Assembly (NCBI RefSeq): GCF_024138715.1
Contig: NZ_CP092074.1
Coordinates: 3,472,001 to 3,536,000, forward strand
Length of the DNA stretch: 64,000 nt
From: Emticicia sp. 21SJ11W-3
GTDB lineage: Bacteria > Bacteroidota > Bacteroidia > Cytophagales > Spirosomataceae
Direction of reading: 5' to 3'
The first letter of the stretch is position 1, and every line of letters begins with the position of its first letter. A program made the position numbers and the translations under genes. Below are positions 8,803 through 17,272 of this stretch, piece after piece. Below the pieces are notes generated by a model. It had not been told where the DNA came from and did not search any database. It worked only from the letters and a program-made list of their open reading frames with translations.

Positions 8803-8863
8803 GGCGGCTGTGTACCCCTTAAAAAATACGAGCTTATGTCCAATCCTAAATGTAATTGTAAAA

Positions 8864-9646
8864 ATGCAGAAGAAAACCACTAAAATTCCTTTGTCTATTG
8901 TTACCCTGACCCTTAATAACCAGCGGACTCTGGATAGCGTATTAAAATCTGTTGCAGACTGGGCCGACGAACTGCTGGTGCTTGATTGCGGCAGCACCGA
9001 TGAAACCGAATCGATTGCACGTAAATATGAGGCCAATTTCTTATATCGGAAATTTGACAACTTCGGAAAACAAAAAGCCTATGCGGTTTCGAAAGCTAAA
9101 AACGACTGGGTTTTTATTGTGGACTCTGACGAGGTAGTGAGTGACGAGCTGCGGGAAGAAATTCTTGATGTTTTTCAGAACGCCAGCTTTGAGGGCTACA
9201 TGATACCCAATACGTTGATATTTCTGGGTAAACCCCTGCGTTATGGGCGCGAATACAAAATGCCGCACCTGAGATTATTTAACCGTAAACACGGCAACTA
9301 TAACGATAAGGAGATACATGAAGATGTGATTCTGAACGGCAAAAGAGGCTCACTTAAAAACCATGTGTTGCATAACAGCTATGCCGATGTAACCGATTTC
9401 CTGAACAAAATAAACAACTACACCACCAAAGGAGCTGTTGAATTGCACCGGGCAGAGAAAAAAGTCTCGGTATTCAACATCATCATCAAGTTTCCGTTGA
9501 AATTTTTTATAGAATATCTGTTCAGATTAAACTTTCTGAACGGTTACCGTGGTTTTGTGTGGTCTTTCGGGCAGGCATTCGGGTCTACCATGAAGTACAT
9601 CAAACTTCATGAAATTAATCAGAACAATTTTAAATCCAGATACTGA
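8864..9646 (+). CDS. Glycosyltransferase, family GT2 (WaaE/KdtX-like)
   Basis: About 260 residues from the ATG at 8864; an upstream ATG at 8810 would add 18 residues without family match and would overlap the leader hairpins. The core reads PLSIVTLTLNNQRTLDSVL, LVLDCGSTDETESIA (nucleotide-sugar site), KNDWVFIVDSDEVVSDEL (a DSDE form of the DXD metal motif) and RYGREYKMPHLRLFN, as in the WaaE-like lipopolysaccharide core glucosyltransferases. The C-terminal part has hydrophobic stretches around FIIKFPLKFFIEYLFRLNFL. It overlaps the next gene by 1 bp (TGATG), so the two are co-translated. A role in LPS or surface glycan assembly is inferred. Confidence 0.88.
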   Translation: MQKKTTKIPLSIVTLTLNNQRTLDSVLKSVADWADELLVLDCGSTDETESIARKYEANFLYRKFDNFGKQKAYAVSKAKNDWVFIVDSDEVVSDELREEILDVFQNASFEGYMIPNTLIFLGKPLRYGREYKMPHLRLFNRKHGNYNDKEIHEDVILNGKRGSLKNHVLHNSYADVTDFLNKINNYTTKGAVELHRAEKKVSVFNIIIKFPLKFFIEYLFRLNFLNGYRGFVWSFGQAFGSTMKYIKLHEINQNNFKSRY

Positions 9647-10428
9647 TGTTATCTATTTTTATTGCCCTGCTGATAGCAGGCGCCCTCTGGCTTTACCTAC
9701 TTGATGCCTCTGGCAGAGGTATTCCGGTATTAATGTATCACAAGGTATCGCCTGAACACGCCGACGAACTGACCGTAACTACAACCCAGCTGGAAGCGCA
9801 CCTGCAATACCTGCAGGCCAATGGCTACCATATTTTGCCTATGCAACGCCTGCTTACCTATGTAACCACCGGCGAAGCCTTACCTGCCAAACCGGTTTTT
9901 ATTACATTTGATGACGGATACCTTAATAATCTGCATTATGCATACCCTTTGCTTCAAAAATACAAAGCCCCGGCCACTATTTTTCTGCCTACCGCCTACA
10001 TAGGCCAAACAAGCAGCTGGGACCATAAAGCTGATGATTTAATGAATCTCGACCAGCTAAAATCGCTTGACGAAGCACTTGTTTCCTTTGGCTTGCACTC
10101 GCATTTGCATCAGAGTTATCAGGCCTTGAGCTTAGACGAAATAACCACAGACCTGCAACAGAACATGGGCTTTTTTAAAGACAATGGCTTATCGTTTTTG
10201 CCGGTATTTGCTTATCCTTACGGAAAAAGGCCTAAAAACCGAACCGTACTGAAGCAAATGAAAGCCCGGATTCAAAATACGGGCGTTGTTGCCGCTTTCA
10301 GAATTGGCAACAGACTGAACAGATTTATGAAGGATGTATATGAATTACAGCGGTTGGATATAAGAGGAACAGACACCCCGGAGGCATTTCAGAAGAAATT
10401 GAAAGGAAGAGCAAAACTGCCTTTTTAA
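9646..10428 (+). CDS. Polysaccharide deacetylase (NodB fold), membrane-anchored
   Basis: 260 residues. A hydrophobic N-terminus (about 2-19) is a signal anchor, placing the enzyme on the outer side of the inner membrane. VLMYHKVSP (about 29-37) is the usual lead-in of PgaB/IcaB-like deacetylases. The NodB motifs are TFDDGY (D89-D90), H151 and H155 in GLHSHLHQS (zinc ligands), and the AYPYG loop. It would remove N- or O-acetyl groups from a glycan. Its 1-bp overlap with the preceding GT2 gene suggests the two modify the same surface polysaccharide. The C-terminal region after the AYPYG loop is short, as in the minimal NodB proteins. Confidence 0.88.
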   Translation: MLSIFIALLIAGALWLYLLDASGRGIPVLMYHKVSPEHADELTVTTTQLEAHLQYLQANGYHILPMQRLLTYVTTGEALPAKPVFITFDDGYLNNLHYAYPLLQKYKAPATIFLPTAYIGQTSSWDHKADDLMNLDQLKSLDEALVSFGLHSHLHQSYQALSLDEITTDLQQNMGFFKDNGLSFLPVFAYPYGKRPKNRTVLKQMKARIQNTGVVAAFRIGNRLNRFMKDVYELQRLDIRGTDTPEAFQKKLKGRAKLPF

Positions 10429-10454
10429 TAATAAAACCCGAATGGTTTGGCTGG

Positions 10455-10494
10455 TTAATCAAAAAGCACGTGTTACTTCGTGCTTTTTGATTAA
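10455..10494. terminator. Bidirectional terminator between convergent units
   Basis: A perfect 16-bp inverted repeat: TTAATCAAAAAGCACG (10455-10470), an 8-nt loop, and CGTGCTTTTTGATTAA (10479-10494). A/T tracts flank the GC part of the stem on both strands. It separates the deacetylase (+) from the ABC ATPase (-) and can serve both. Confidence 0.85.
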
Positions 10495-10512
10495 TTTCTG
10501 ACCCTGTTGATG

Positions 10513-11208
10513 TTAAACCGTTTGCAGATAAAGCTTTTCAAGCTCGTTGGCGGTTATGTCGGCGGCATTGATGACCGACACCAGGTTACCTTCTTTCATG
10601 ATACCAATTCTGCTGGCTACTTCTTTGGCTCTGAAAATATCGTGCGTGGCCATCAGAATAGCCGTGCCGCTTTGCGAGAGTTCTTTTAGTATCTCTGAAA
10701 ATTCGTTCGAGGCTTTGGGGTCCAGGCCACTGGTGGGCTCGTCTAACAATAAAACTTTGGCTTTTTTGGCAATAGCAATGGCTATACCTACTTTTTGGCG
10801 CATTCCTTTAGAATACCCCCCTACCCTTTGTTCATGAGCGGTTTGCTGCAAACCGGCTTTACTTAAAAAAGTACCGAGTTGCTCTTTTGAATAGCTGAAC
10901 CCCGCCAGAGAAGAAAAAAAGCTCAGGTTTTCTATGCCCGTCAGGTTAGCATACAGCATTACGGTTTCGGGTATGTAGGCCAGGTCTTTTTTGGTTTCTG
11001 TTGCATGGCCCACAACCGACTTTCCGTTAATGAAGGCCTCGCCCGAGGTGGGTTCAATAAACCCTAAAAAACAATTAATGGTGGTGGTTTTACCAGCGCC
11101 ATTCTGCCCCAGCAGAGCAAAAACCTCGCCAGGTAAAATAGTTAGATTGAGCTGATTGAGGGCTGTATGCTCACCATATTTTCTGGTTAAGTTGGTTGCA
11201 GTTAGCAT
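10513..11208 (-). CDS. ABC transporter ATP-binding protein (NosF/CcmA-like)
   Basis: 231 residues with complete ABC motifs: Walker A GQNGAGKTT (34-42), signature YSKGMRQK (133-140), Walker B VLLLDEP (153-159), followed by TSGLDP and the switch histidine in ATHD. It is the last gene of a minus-strand operon and starts 12 bp after the DUF3526 permease. With the two permeases upstream it forms an ABC-2 type transporter. The presence of a siderophore-type TonB receptor at the head of the operon suggests a link to metal or siderophore handling, but the substrate and even the direction of transport are not shown by the sequence. Confidence 0.93.
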   Translation of the reverse strand: MLTATNLTRKYGEHTALNQLNLTILPGEVFALLGQNGAGKTTTINCFLGFIEPTSGEAFINGKSVVGHATETKKDLAYIPETVMLYANLTGIENLSFFSSLAGFSYSKEQLGTFLSKAGLQQTAHEQRVGGYSKGMRQKVGIAIAIAKKAKVLLLDEPTSGLDPKASNEFSEILKELSQSGTAILMATHDIFRAKEVASRIGIMKEGNLVSVINAADITANELEKLYLQTV

Positions 11209-11220
11209 GGATATCTTTGT

Positions 11221-12585
11221 TTACAGAGAATGATTATTTGAATACAATTTTTTAAAATTTCTTTGCGCCCACAGCAGGCAAAGCCCGGCGGCAATCAATA
11301 AAGGCAACAGCACATTTGCCCACTTTACATTTACCTGGTCATGAAAGTACTCTAACTTAAAAACCTGCCAGTTTTGCTTTAGCACTGGCTCGTTGTTGAA
11401 AATCTTCGGGTAGAAGTACAATTTTCTGCGTTCGTGAAATTGCTCCAGTTTGTCGGCGAAATTCATATAGTTTTTCATGTCAGACAAACTCAGTGAATTG
11501 AGCATCAACTGGGTATGAATAGTAGGCACAAACCAGCTTACAGCCAGACCTGCATTATTGCGTTTCTGTAGTTTTTCTTTCAAAGCTGCCACCTGTGTGG
11601 CCGACTCGTCGTCTCCCATTTGTTGCATGGCATAATACCAAAGCCAGCTGTAGTCGGCACCGGCCGGGTGGGTGTAGTTACTGAATTGCGGATAATGCCT
11701 GTGAAACTTTGCAATGGTAGGTTCTTTGGGTTTGTCCCATTGGGTATGGTAACCGTCGCGGCTTTCAAGAACGGTGCTGAAAGCCTCCGGCACCGGATAA
11801 AGGTTGGCAATAGCTGCATTGACAGATGCCGGGATAACGATGGTAAGTAATACCCATGAGATAAGCAGCATGAGCGCATTCTGACTAGAATTTTTTTGAA
11901 AAGATACCACCAGCCAGACCAGACAAAACCAGAAGCTGACATATAGCACCGCACTGACAATAAAAGCGCCAAAAGCGGCATCGGGCGGTATAGATAAATA
12001 GAACCACGCTACCAGAAACAGCAGCAATAGCACCAGCAGCACACTGGCATAGCGGATACCCAATTTGGCACGGAGTAGCTTTGCGGGTGAAGCCGTCTGG
12101 CTCAGCACCAGGCTCCAGGTGCCTTCTTCTTTTTCTTCCGATATCAGATTGAAACCAAATGCGATAATAATAAGCGGAAACAGATATATGAGTACAAAGC
12201 TGAAATCAAGATTACCAATCAGCTGGTACATGGGGTTCATCAGGTCGGTATTATACTTTTGTTCCTGAAGGCTTCTGATGGTTACGCTCATTACAGCCGG
12301 GTTGATGTCTCGCTGCCCCACAGATAGCCCCGACAACTGCGTGCCTGAGTTGGCCAGCCCGAAACGGACATAGTAAAGCAGCAAGCCCATTTCTTTGTTA
12401 ACGTTCTGCACGTAACGGTCAATGTTTTCCTGCTGATAATGAGCGGTTTTCTCAATGATTTCGCGGTTTCGTTCCAGAAAATGCTTTCCTATATACAAAC
12501 TAAGCAAACCTGAGGCAAATAATATAAAAAGACCGGTGATAAAGCCTCTGGACCGTAAAAAGTTCTTTATTAGTAGGGCTGTCAT
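11221..12585 (-). CDS. ABC-2 type permease, DUF3526 family (second copy)
   Basis: 454 residues. A first membrane helix near residues 10-30 (GFITGLFILFASGLLSLYIG) is followed by a long extracytoplasmic region, then a cluster of helices about 125-260 (FVLIYLFPLIIIAFGFNLIS followed by EEKEEGTWSLVLSQ, the usual ABC-2 cytoplasmic coupling segment). A second soluble region and a final helix near the C-terminus complete the DUF3526 layout. It starts 1 bp after its paralogue's stop, so the two permeases are coupled and probably form a heterodimer served by the ATPase at 10513-11208. Confidence 0.85.
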   Translation of the reverse strand: MTALLIKNFLRSRGFITGLFILFASGLLSLYIGKHFLERNREIIEKTAHYQQENIDRYVQNVNKEMGLLLYYVRFGLANSGTQLSGLSVGQRDINPAVMSVTIRSLQEQKYNTDLMNPMYQLIGNLDFSFVLIYLFPLIIIAFGFNLISEEKEEGTWSLVLSQTASPAKLLRAKLGIRYASVLLVLLLLFLVAWFYLSIPPDAAFGAFIVSAVLYVSFWFCLVWLVVSFQKNSSQNALMLLISWVLLTIVIPASVNAAIANLYPVPEAFSTVLESRDGYHTQWDKPKEPTIAKFHRHYPQFSNYTHPAGADYSWLWYYAMQQMGDDESATQVAALKEKLQKRNNAGLAVSWFVPTIHTQLMLNSLSLSDMKNYMNFADKLEQFHERRKLYFYPKIFNNEPVLKQNWQVFKLEYFHDQVNVKWANVLLPLLIAAGLCLLWAQRNFKKLYSNNHSL

Positions 12586-12586
12586 A

Positions 12587-14035
12587 TCAAAAGGCTTTAA
12601 AGTGTTTTGAACTGATTTTTATGAGCAGAAATAAACCTGCCGCCCATAAAAGGATTGATAAAACTGAAATGATTTCGTTGCTGAAAACCCTGGCAAACGG
12701 AGGGAATCTATGCGCAAAATCCGGAAATTCTTCCCAATACTCATGGCTGATGATGGCTCTTTTATCGGCAGAACTCTTAACCTTGTTGCTAATGTGCTTT
12801 ATCTGTAGCTCGTTAAGCGTTTGTGCCATTTTATACCGGTAGGCTTCAACCTGATTCTGGAAATCGTTATAAGTGGCATAGTCTGTACCTGCCAGCGCCA
12901 TTGAAAGATTTTTAATAGCTATAAATGGGTTAAACAAGGCCGTTATACGCACCGCATTCTGTTGTTTTTCATAAATACCAACCAGTTGCGCCTGATGCCT
13001 GCCGTAGGTTTCGGCACTGAGGCGTTCGCCTTCACGCATGACGTATCCGCTGTAATTAAATGGCAGCTTATGAGTTGAGTCTACCCCATAGGATGTCAGC
13101 AACGAGTCTTTCAGCGCTTTATAATGAGGGTCGTTCGGATTATGGCTGTCTCCGTGTTTTATCAGCTCTGCTTCAACGGCCGTATCAAACGCTATCTTGG
13201 AAGGCGAAGGAAACAGATTCTGCCCGGCCACCTGCGACACCTTTGGCAGTATAAGTGTAAATAACAACCAGACACCTATCAGCTTTATCAGTGCCGACTT
13301 GGTATTTTTGCTTTTGGCAGACACATAAACTGCCAGTAAAGCAATAATAAAGCAATAAACGGCATAGCCAAAACCCAACACTACAAAACGCCACACCGCC
13401 TGCGGCGATTGCCACGTTTGCTCATTGCTAATCAACAGCAGCCCGCCAGCCACAAAAGCAGGCACAAGCACGCACAATGACAAGCCAAATAGCCCCAGCG
13501 CCTTACCTGTTACAAGCTCGGGCCAACTGATGCCCTGCGTTAATAAAATGCGTAATGTGCCGTTTTCACGTTCGCGGGCAATCAGGTCAAAGCCCCAGAA
13601 AAACAATAAAAGAGGCAGCAACATTTGCAGAATAAGACCGGCTGAAATTTCGCCGAACCTCAACAAACCATTTGAAAGGCTGGCTTCAGAGAAATTGACG
13701 GTGTTCTGGCGGTGCGCTTCTAAAAAAACGGCATTGCCCAGGTAACTGTCCATGCCGGGGTCGAAGAAACTCAAGGGAAATTTCTGTCTGAAAACCACGT
13801 AGCCGTAGTGGGCCATCCGGTGCGGGTGTTTGTCGGGGTTGTTTTCCCAGCGTTCGCGCACCTCGTGGCTAAAATCATTTACCTCTGTTTGCTGCTTGTG
13901 CATGTGGCTGTAGCCCGACAACAGGGCGGCCAGCAGCATACAGTTAAAAATAGCAATCAGAATAATCGTGCTCCGGTTTTTTATGGTGCTCTTCCAGACC
14001 TGCGCCGAGAGTATTTTTATAATGGGGTATCGCAT
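12587..14035 (-). CDS. ABC-2 type permease, DUF3526 family (first copy)
   Basis: 482 residues with the same architecture as the next gene: an N-terminal helix (STIILIAIFNCMLLAALLSG), a soluble loop, a helix cluster starting LILQMLLPLLLFFWGFDLIA followed by RERENGTLRILLTQG (ABC-2 coupling segment), another long loop, and a C-terminal helix. The two permeases are diverged paralogues, so duplication is old. It lies 55 bp downstream of the TonB receptor gene on the same strand and is likely transcribed from the receptor's promoter. Confidence 0.85.
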   Translation of the reverse strand: MRYPIIKILSAQVWKSTIKNRSTIILIAIFNCMLLAALLSGYSHMHKQQTEVNDFSHEVRERWENNPDKHPHRMAHYGYVVFRQKFPLSFFDPGMDSYLGNAVFLEAHRQNTVNFSEASLSNGLLRFGEISAGLILQMLLPLLLFFWGFDLIARERENGTLRILLTQGISWPELVTGKALGLFGLSLCVLVPAFVAGGLLLISNEQTWQSPQAVWRFVVLGFGYAVYCFIIALLAVYVSAKSKNTKSALIKLIGVWLLFTLILPKVSQVAGQNLFPSPSKIAFDTAVEAELIKHGDSHNPNDPHYKALKDSLLTSYGVDSTHKLPFNYSGYVMREGERLSAETYGRHQAQLVGIYEKQQNAVRITALFNPFIAIKNLSMALAGTDYATYNDFQNQVEAYRYKMAQTLNELQIKHISNKVKSSADKRAIISHEYWEEFPDFAHRFPPFARVFSNEIISVLSILLWAAGLFLLIKISSKHFKAF

Positions 14036-14090
14036 AATTTATAGATTTTTCAGCAAGTCCGGATTCGGTGACATTGCATTTGCGCGTGTA

Positions 14091-16595
14091 TCAAAAAGCA
14101 TAAGTTGCCGTTAACATGAAGTTTCTGGGTGCCCCCGGAAACAAACGTGTGTAATTTTGGGCGCCTATCCAGTAGGTTTTATCAAAAACGTTGTTGAGGT
14201 TAAGGGCCACCTGAATATTACTTCTGGCTGGCTTATAATAAACGGCGGCATCAACGGTAGCAAAACCAGGCACTTCAAAAGCCCTGCTGAACCACGGGAT
14301 ACGGCTACTTTGTGCCTGCAACCCAAGGCCCACGCCCAGGTCTTTCAGCGCCGATGTACTGCCGAAATTGAAGCGGGTCCATAAGTTACCGCTATGGCGC
14401 GGAGTATTCTCTTTGCGCTGGCCGATAAGTTTTTCGTCTTTGTCCATTCTTATTACTGCATCTATAAAACTATAAGAAGCATTGATTTGCCATTGTGGAA
14501 GGATATACCCCGCCACATCGGTCTCAAAACCACGGCTGCGGTCGGCGCCACGTTGCACCAGCAGGTCGGGGTTGGCAGGGTCATTGGCATTCATCAGAAT
14601 GTTTTTCTGGTTAATTTCATAAACAGCTGCACTTAAAGTAAACAGGCTCCCCCCTAGTGTAGATTTTACTCCGAGTTCTTTCAGGTCGCTTATCAGCGGT
14701 TTAAACTGAGCTGCCGACTTGTCGGTTCCGAAGTAATTACCGGTGCTGGGCATTAACGTAACCGTGTTAGACTGCGGCTGATACCCTTTAAGATACGTAG
14801 CGTATATGTTTACGCTGCTGCTTAGCTCATAAGTTAAACCCACACGCGGTATTAAAGCCGTGTTTTTAAATGAAGCTTCTTTGGGTGCATTGTAGTTGGT
14901 TATGTCTTGAAACCACTCGTTTCTGAGGCTAAGCAGGGCCGCAAACTTACCGGCCTTTATTTGTTCCTGCGCATAAAGGGCATTTGTGCTTGTAAGTGCC
15001 GCCGGAAACGCCGTACGAACGTTCATAACGTAATCGTTCAGGTTTCTGATGGTATAAACCGGATTGTTGAGGTCGAAATAATTAACGTTGGGTTTAGGCA
15101 GGGTTTTGCCGTCTATGGTAGTAGTCTGATAATTGGCTGCATTGGCTACCACAAAGCTATTGCTTGTGGTACCGTCTTTGAGCAGAAACCCTCGGGCCGA
15201 ATTCTGGCCGCCGCCCTTCAGTTTATACCAGTTTTGCAGGTCATAGCCTAACACCAGTTTGTGCGTGGTTTTGCCGAGGTCAAAATTGAAATTAAAGTAC
15301 GCATTCAGGTTATCGGTGTTCCAGTGCTGTTTGCGCTGCAGCAGTTGCATCATAACCAGACTGGTAACGGGTGCCCCGCTGATATCGGTAGCAAAAGCGT
15401 TGGTAGTGCGGTGTTCCTGGAGGTCTTCTGTCCAGGTTTGTTTCATATAAGCCGCATTAAAACTGATATGCTGACTAAATTTATGTGAAAGATTAGCGGT
15501 CAGAATCAGTTCTTTCGATTTAAAGAAGTCGTTAGGTGCACCCAGATTAAGGCTTATAGGCGTGCTATTGAGATTTGTTTTACCGGCTACGGCGCCAAAA
15601 ATCGGCTGGCCTCTGTCCAGGTTGCCAATCATGTTGCTGAAAATCAGCTCCGTATTAATGGCGGTTCTGCTGTTGGGAATATAGCTGAAAGAAGGCGAAA
15701 CAAGCACTGATTTATTGCCGATTAAATCGCGGAAGGAACCAGCCTCCTGATAGGCCGCATTCAGGCGGTAAAGCAAGGTTTTTGATTCATTGAGCGGGCC
15801 GGTGAAATCAAGCGTTCCGCGAAGCGTGCTGAAACTACCTGCACTCAGGCTTACCTCTCTTCTTTTCTCTGTCAGTGGCTTTTTGGTTATCATATTAATA
15901 CTGCCACCGGGGTCAACACTCGAAAACGTAACCGACGCAGGGCCTTTCAGAACCTCTACCCGCTCTATATTGGTAGTTAGTGGTTGTAAAAAATAATATT
16001 GTCTGGTGCGCATACCGTTGATAATCTGGCCTTCTTCGTTCTGGCTTATACCTCTTATATTATACTGGTTATAATAACTGGACGGAATAACCCCGCTGGC
16101 AATTTTAACGGCATCAGCCAATTGAAAAGCCTGTCTGTCGGCTATCAGTTCTTTGGTAACCGTACTCATGGCCTGCGGCAGCTCTTTATTTTTTATGGCA
16201 ATTTTTGTAGCCGAGAAGCTGTAATCGCTGGTATAGTCTTTTCTGGCGCGCCCTACAATTTCAACATCCTGTAACTGGTTGGCAGCCGGCAAAAGCAGCA
16301 CGTTAAAGGTTTTGTTTGCATTGCTGAGGGTACCTTCCACTATTTGGGTATCGTACCCAATTGAACTGAACACCAGTTTAAATTTTCCGTTGGGCAGGTT
16401 TTCAAAAATAAACTCCCCCTTACTATTGGTGAGTGATCCCTTTTTAGCCGCCCCGACCTCCAGATTGACAGTAACACCGGCTGCGGAAGTCTGGTCTTCA
16501 TATTTCACCAGCCCTTTTATCTGGCTTTGCGCCCGGCTGCTAAAAGTGGCTCCCAAAAAAAACAAGGTAAAAAAGAGTAAATGTTCAGGTTTCAT
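14091..16595 (-). CDS. TonB-dependent siderophore-type receptor
   Basis: 834 residues. A Sec signal ends after SSRAQS (about 22). Residues ~25-110 are a carboxypeptidase-regulatory-like beta domain typical of Bacteroidota receptors. The plug domain (~130-240) has the siderophore-receptor landmarks NIRGISQNEEGQIINGMRTR and RVEVLKGPASV...PGGSINMITKKPL. The rest is a 22-strand barrel ending in an aromatic residue (TATYAF). It imports a ferric chelate or similar ligand using TonB energy. It heads an operon with two permeases and an ABC ATPase, and two palindromic operators lie just upstream, consistent with metal-dependent repression. The ligand is unknown. Confidence 0.92.
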   Translation of the reverse strand: MKPEHLLFFTLFFLGATFSSRAQSQIKGLVKYEDQTSAAGVTVNLEVGAAKKGSLTNSKGEFIFENLPNGKFKLVFSSIGYDTQIVEGTLSNANKTFNVLLLPAANQLQDVEIVGRARKDYTSDYSFSATKIAIKNKELPQAMSTVTKELIADRQAFQLADAVKIASGVIPSSYYNQYNIRGISQNEEGQIINGMRTRQYYFLQPLTTNIERVEVLKGPASVTFSSVDPGGSINMITKKPLTEKRREVSLSAGSFSTLRGTLDFTGPLNESKTLLYRLNAAYQEAGSFRDLIGNKSVLVSPSFSYIPNSRTAINTELIFSNMIGNLDRGQPIFGAVAGKTNLNSTPISLNLGAPNDFFKSKELILTANLSHKFSQHISFNAAYMKQTWTEDLQEHRTTNAFATDISGAPVTSLVMMQLLQRKQHWNTDNLNAYFNFNFDLGKTTHKLVLGYDLQNWYKLKGGGQNSARGFLLKDGTTSNSFVVANAANYQTTTIDGKTLPKPNVNYFDLNNPVYTIRNLNDYVMNVRTAFPAALTSTNALYAQEQIKAGKFAALLSLRNEWFQDITNYNAPKEASFKNTALIPRVGLTYELSSSVNIYATYLKGYQPQSNTVTLMPSTGNYFGTDKSAAQFKPLISDLKELGVKSTLGGSLFTLSAAVYEINQKNILMNANDPANPDLLVQRGADRSRGFETDVAGYILPQWQINASYSFIDAVIRMDKDEKLIGQRKENTPRHSGNLWTRFNFGSTSALKDLGVGLGLQAQSSRIPWFSRAFEVPGFATVDAAVYYKPARSNIQVALNLNNVFDKTYWIGAQNYTRLFPGAPRNFMLTATYAF

Positions 16596-16631
16596 TAATG
16601 ATTAAGTTTTGTGTAAATTCAAAATTCTTGT

Positions 16632-16690
16632 TTTGCAATATTGTTGCAAATGTACACATGATTTTTGTTTTTGCAATAATGTTGCAAAAA
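16632..16690. promoter_or_regulatory. Two TTGCAA-N5-TTGCAA palindromes (candidate metalloregulator operators)
   Basis: TTTGCAA-TATTG-TTGCAAA (16632-16650) and TTTTTGCAA-TAATG-TTGCAAAAA (16668-16690) lie 37-95 bp upstream of the receptor ATG. Both are perfect palindromes with 5-bp spacers and share the TTGCAA arms; their centres are 38 bp apart. Position and form fit a Fur/Zur-family repressor; which metal cannot be told. The remaining DNA to 17272 contains no gene, only weak hairpins such as CCCGAT-AATC-ATCGGG at 17191-17206. Confidence 0.6.
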
Positions 16691-16887
16691 CAAAAGCCAT
16701 AAAAATCTTAGTCGGCGCAATACCTGATGCCCATTTGTGGCATGGCATATAACCGGTTTACAAAAACCTAAAAGGTGTAACTGCCGGATATTTGAGAGAT
16801 GCACTACAAAACCCGATGTAAAGTAGTTATCAGCAAGGGGTGGCCATGTTTGGGCAGCCAGCCTGAGGGGATGAAAACCTAAACCGC

Positions 16888-16895
16888 TATCTTTG
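16888..16895 (+). promoter_or_regulatory. Candidate -7 element upstream of the RHS locus
   Basis: TATCTTTG matches TAnnTTTG on the plus strand, 378 bp before the first RHS-locus gene. No -33 TTG lies at the right distance, so this is weak. Confidence 0.25.
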
Positions 16896-17272
16896 TACTG
16901 AACGAAGGAGTGACTATTAGCAGAACCCGGATAATGAAATTGACTAAGTAGAATTGAGTTGCGTATATCTACTATCGGCAGTTTCGTTTAGAGCCGCGCA
17001 TTTAGTCTGATTAGCCTGAATAATCAAAAAATCCAACACTTTAAAACCCGCTTTTGCAAATGACAATCAGAAAAACAAAACTTATCTCCTGTTCCGGTTC
17101 AGAAGGTTATAGAATCTTCTGACGTCTGGTCTTTTTTATGTTCCATAACCGTTAACGCTCTCCGGTTTCGAAGAATCCTATTCGATAATCCCCGATAATC
17201 ATCGGGCAGGCATTGCCATGCCTTATTTGTTCATATTCTTTTTAACACTAAATCAAACACGCAGGAAATTCA

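Noticed and set aside
16835-16990. Segments reminiscent of a TPP riboswitch (GGGGTGGCC, CCTGAG, CCCGGATAATG)
   Set aside because: The conserved CTGAGA, ACC...GAACCTGAT and GCGTAGGGA parts are not in the right order or spacing, and no thiamine gene follows.
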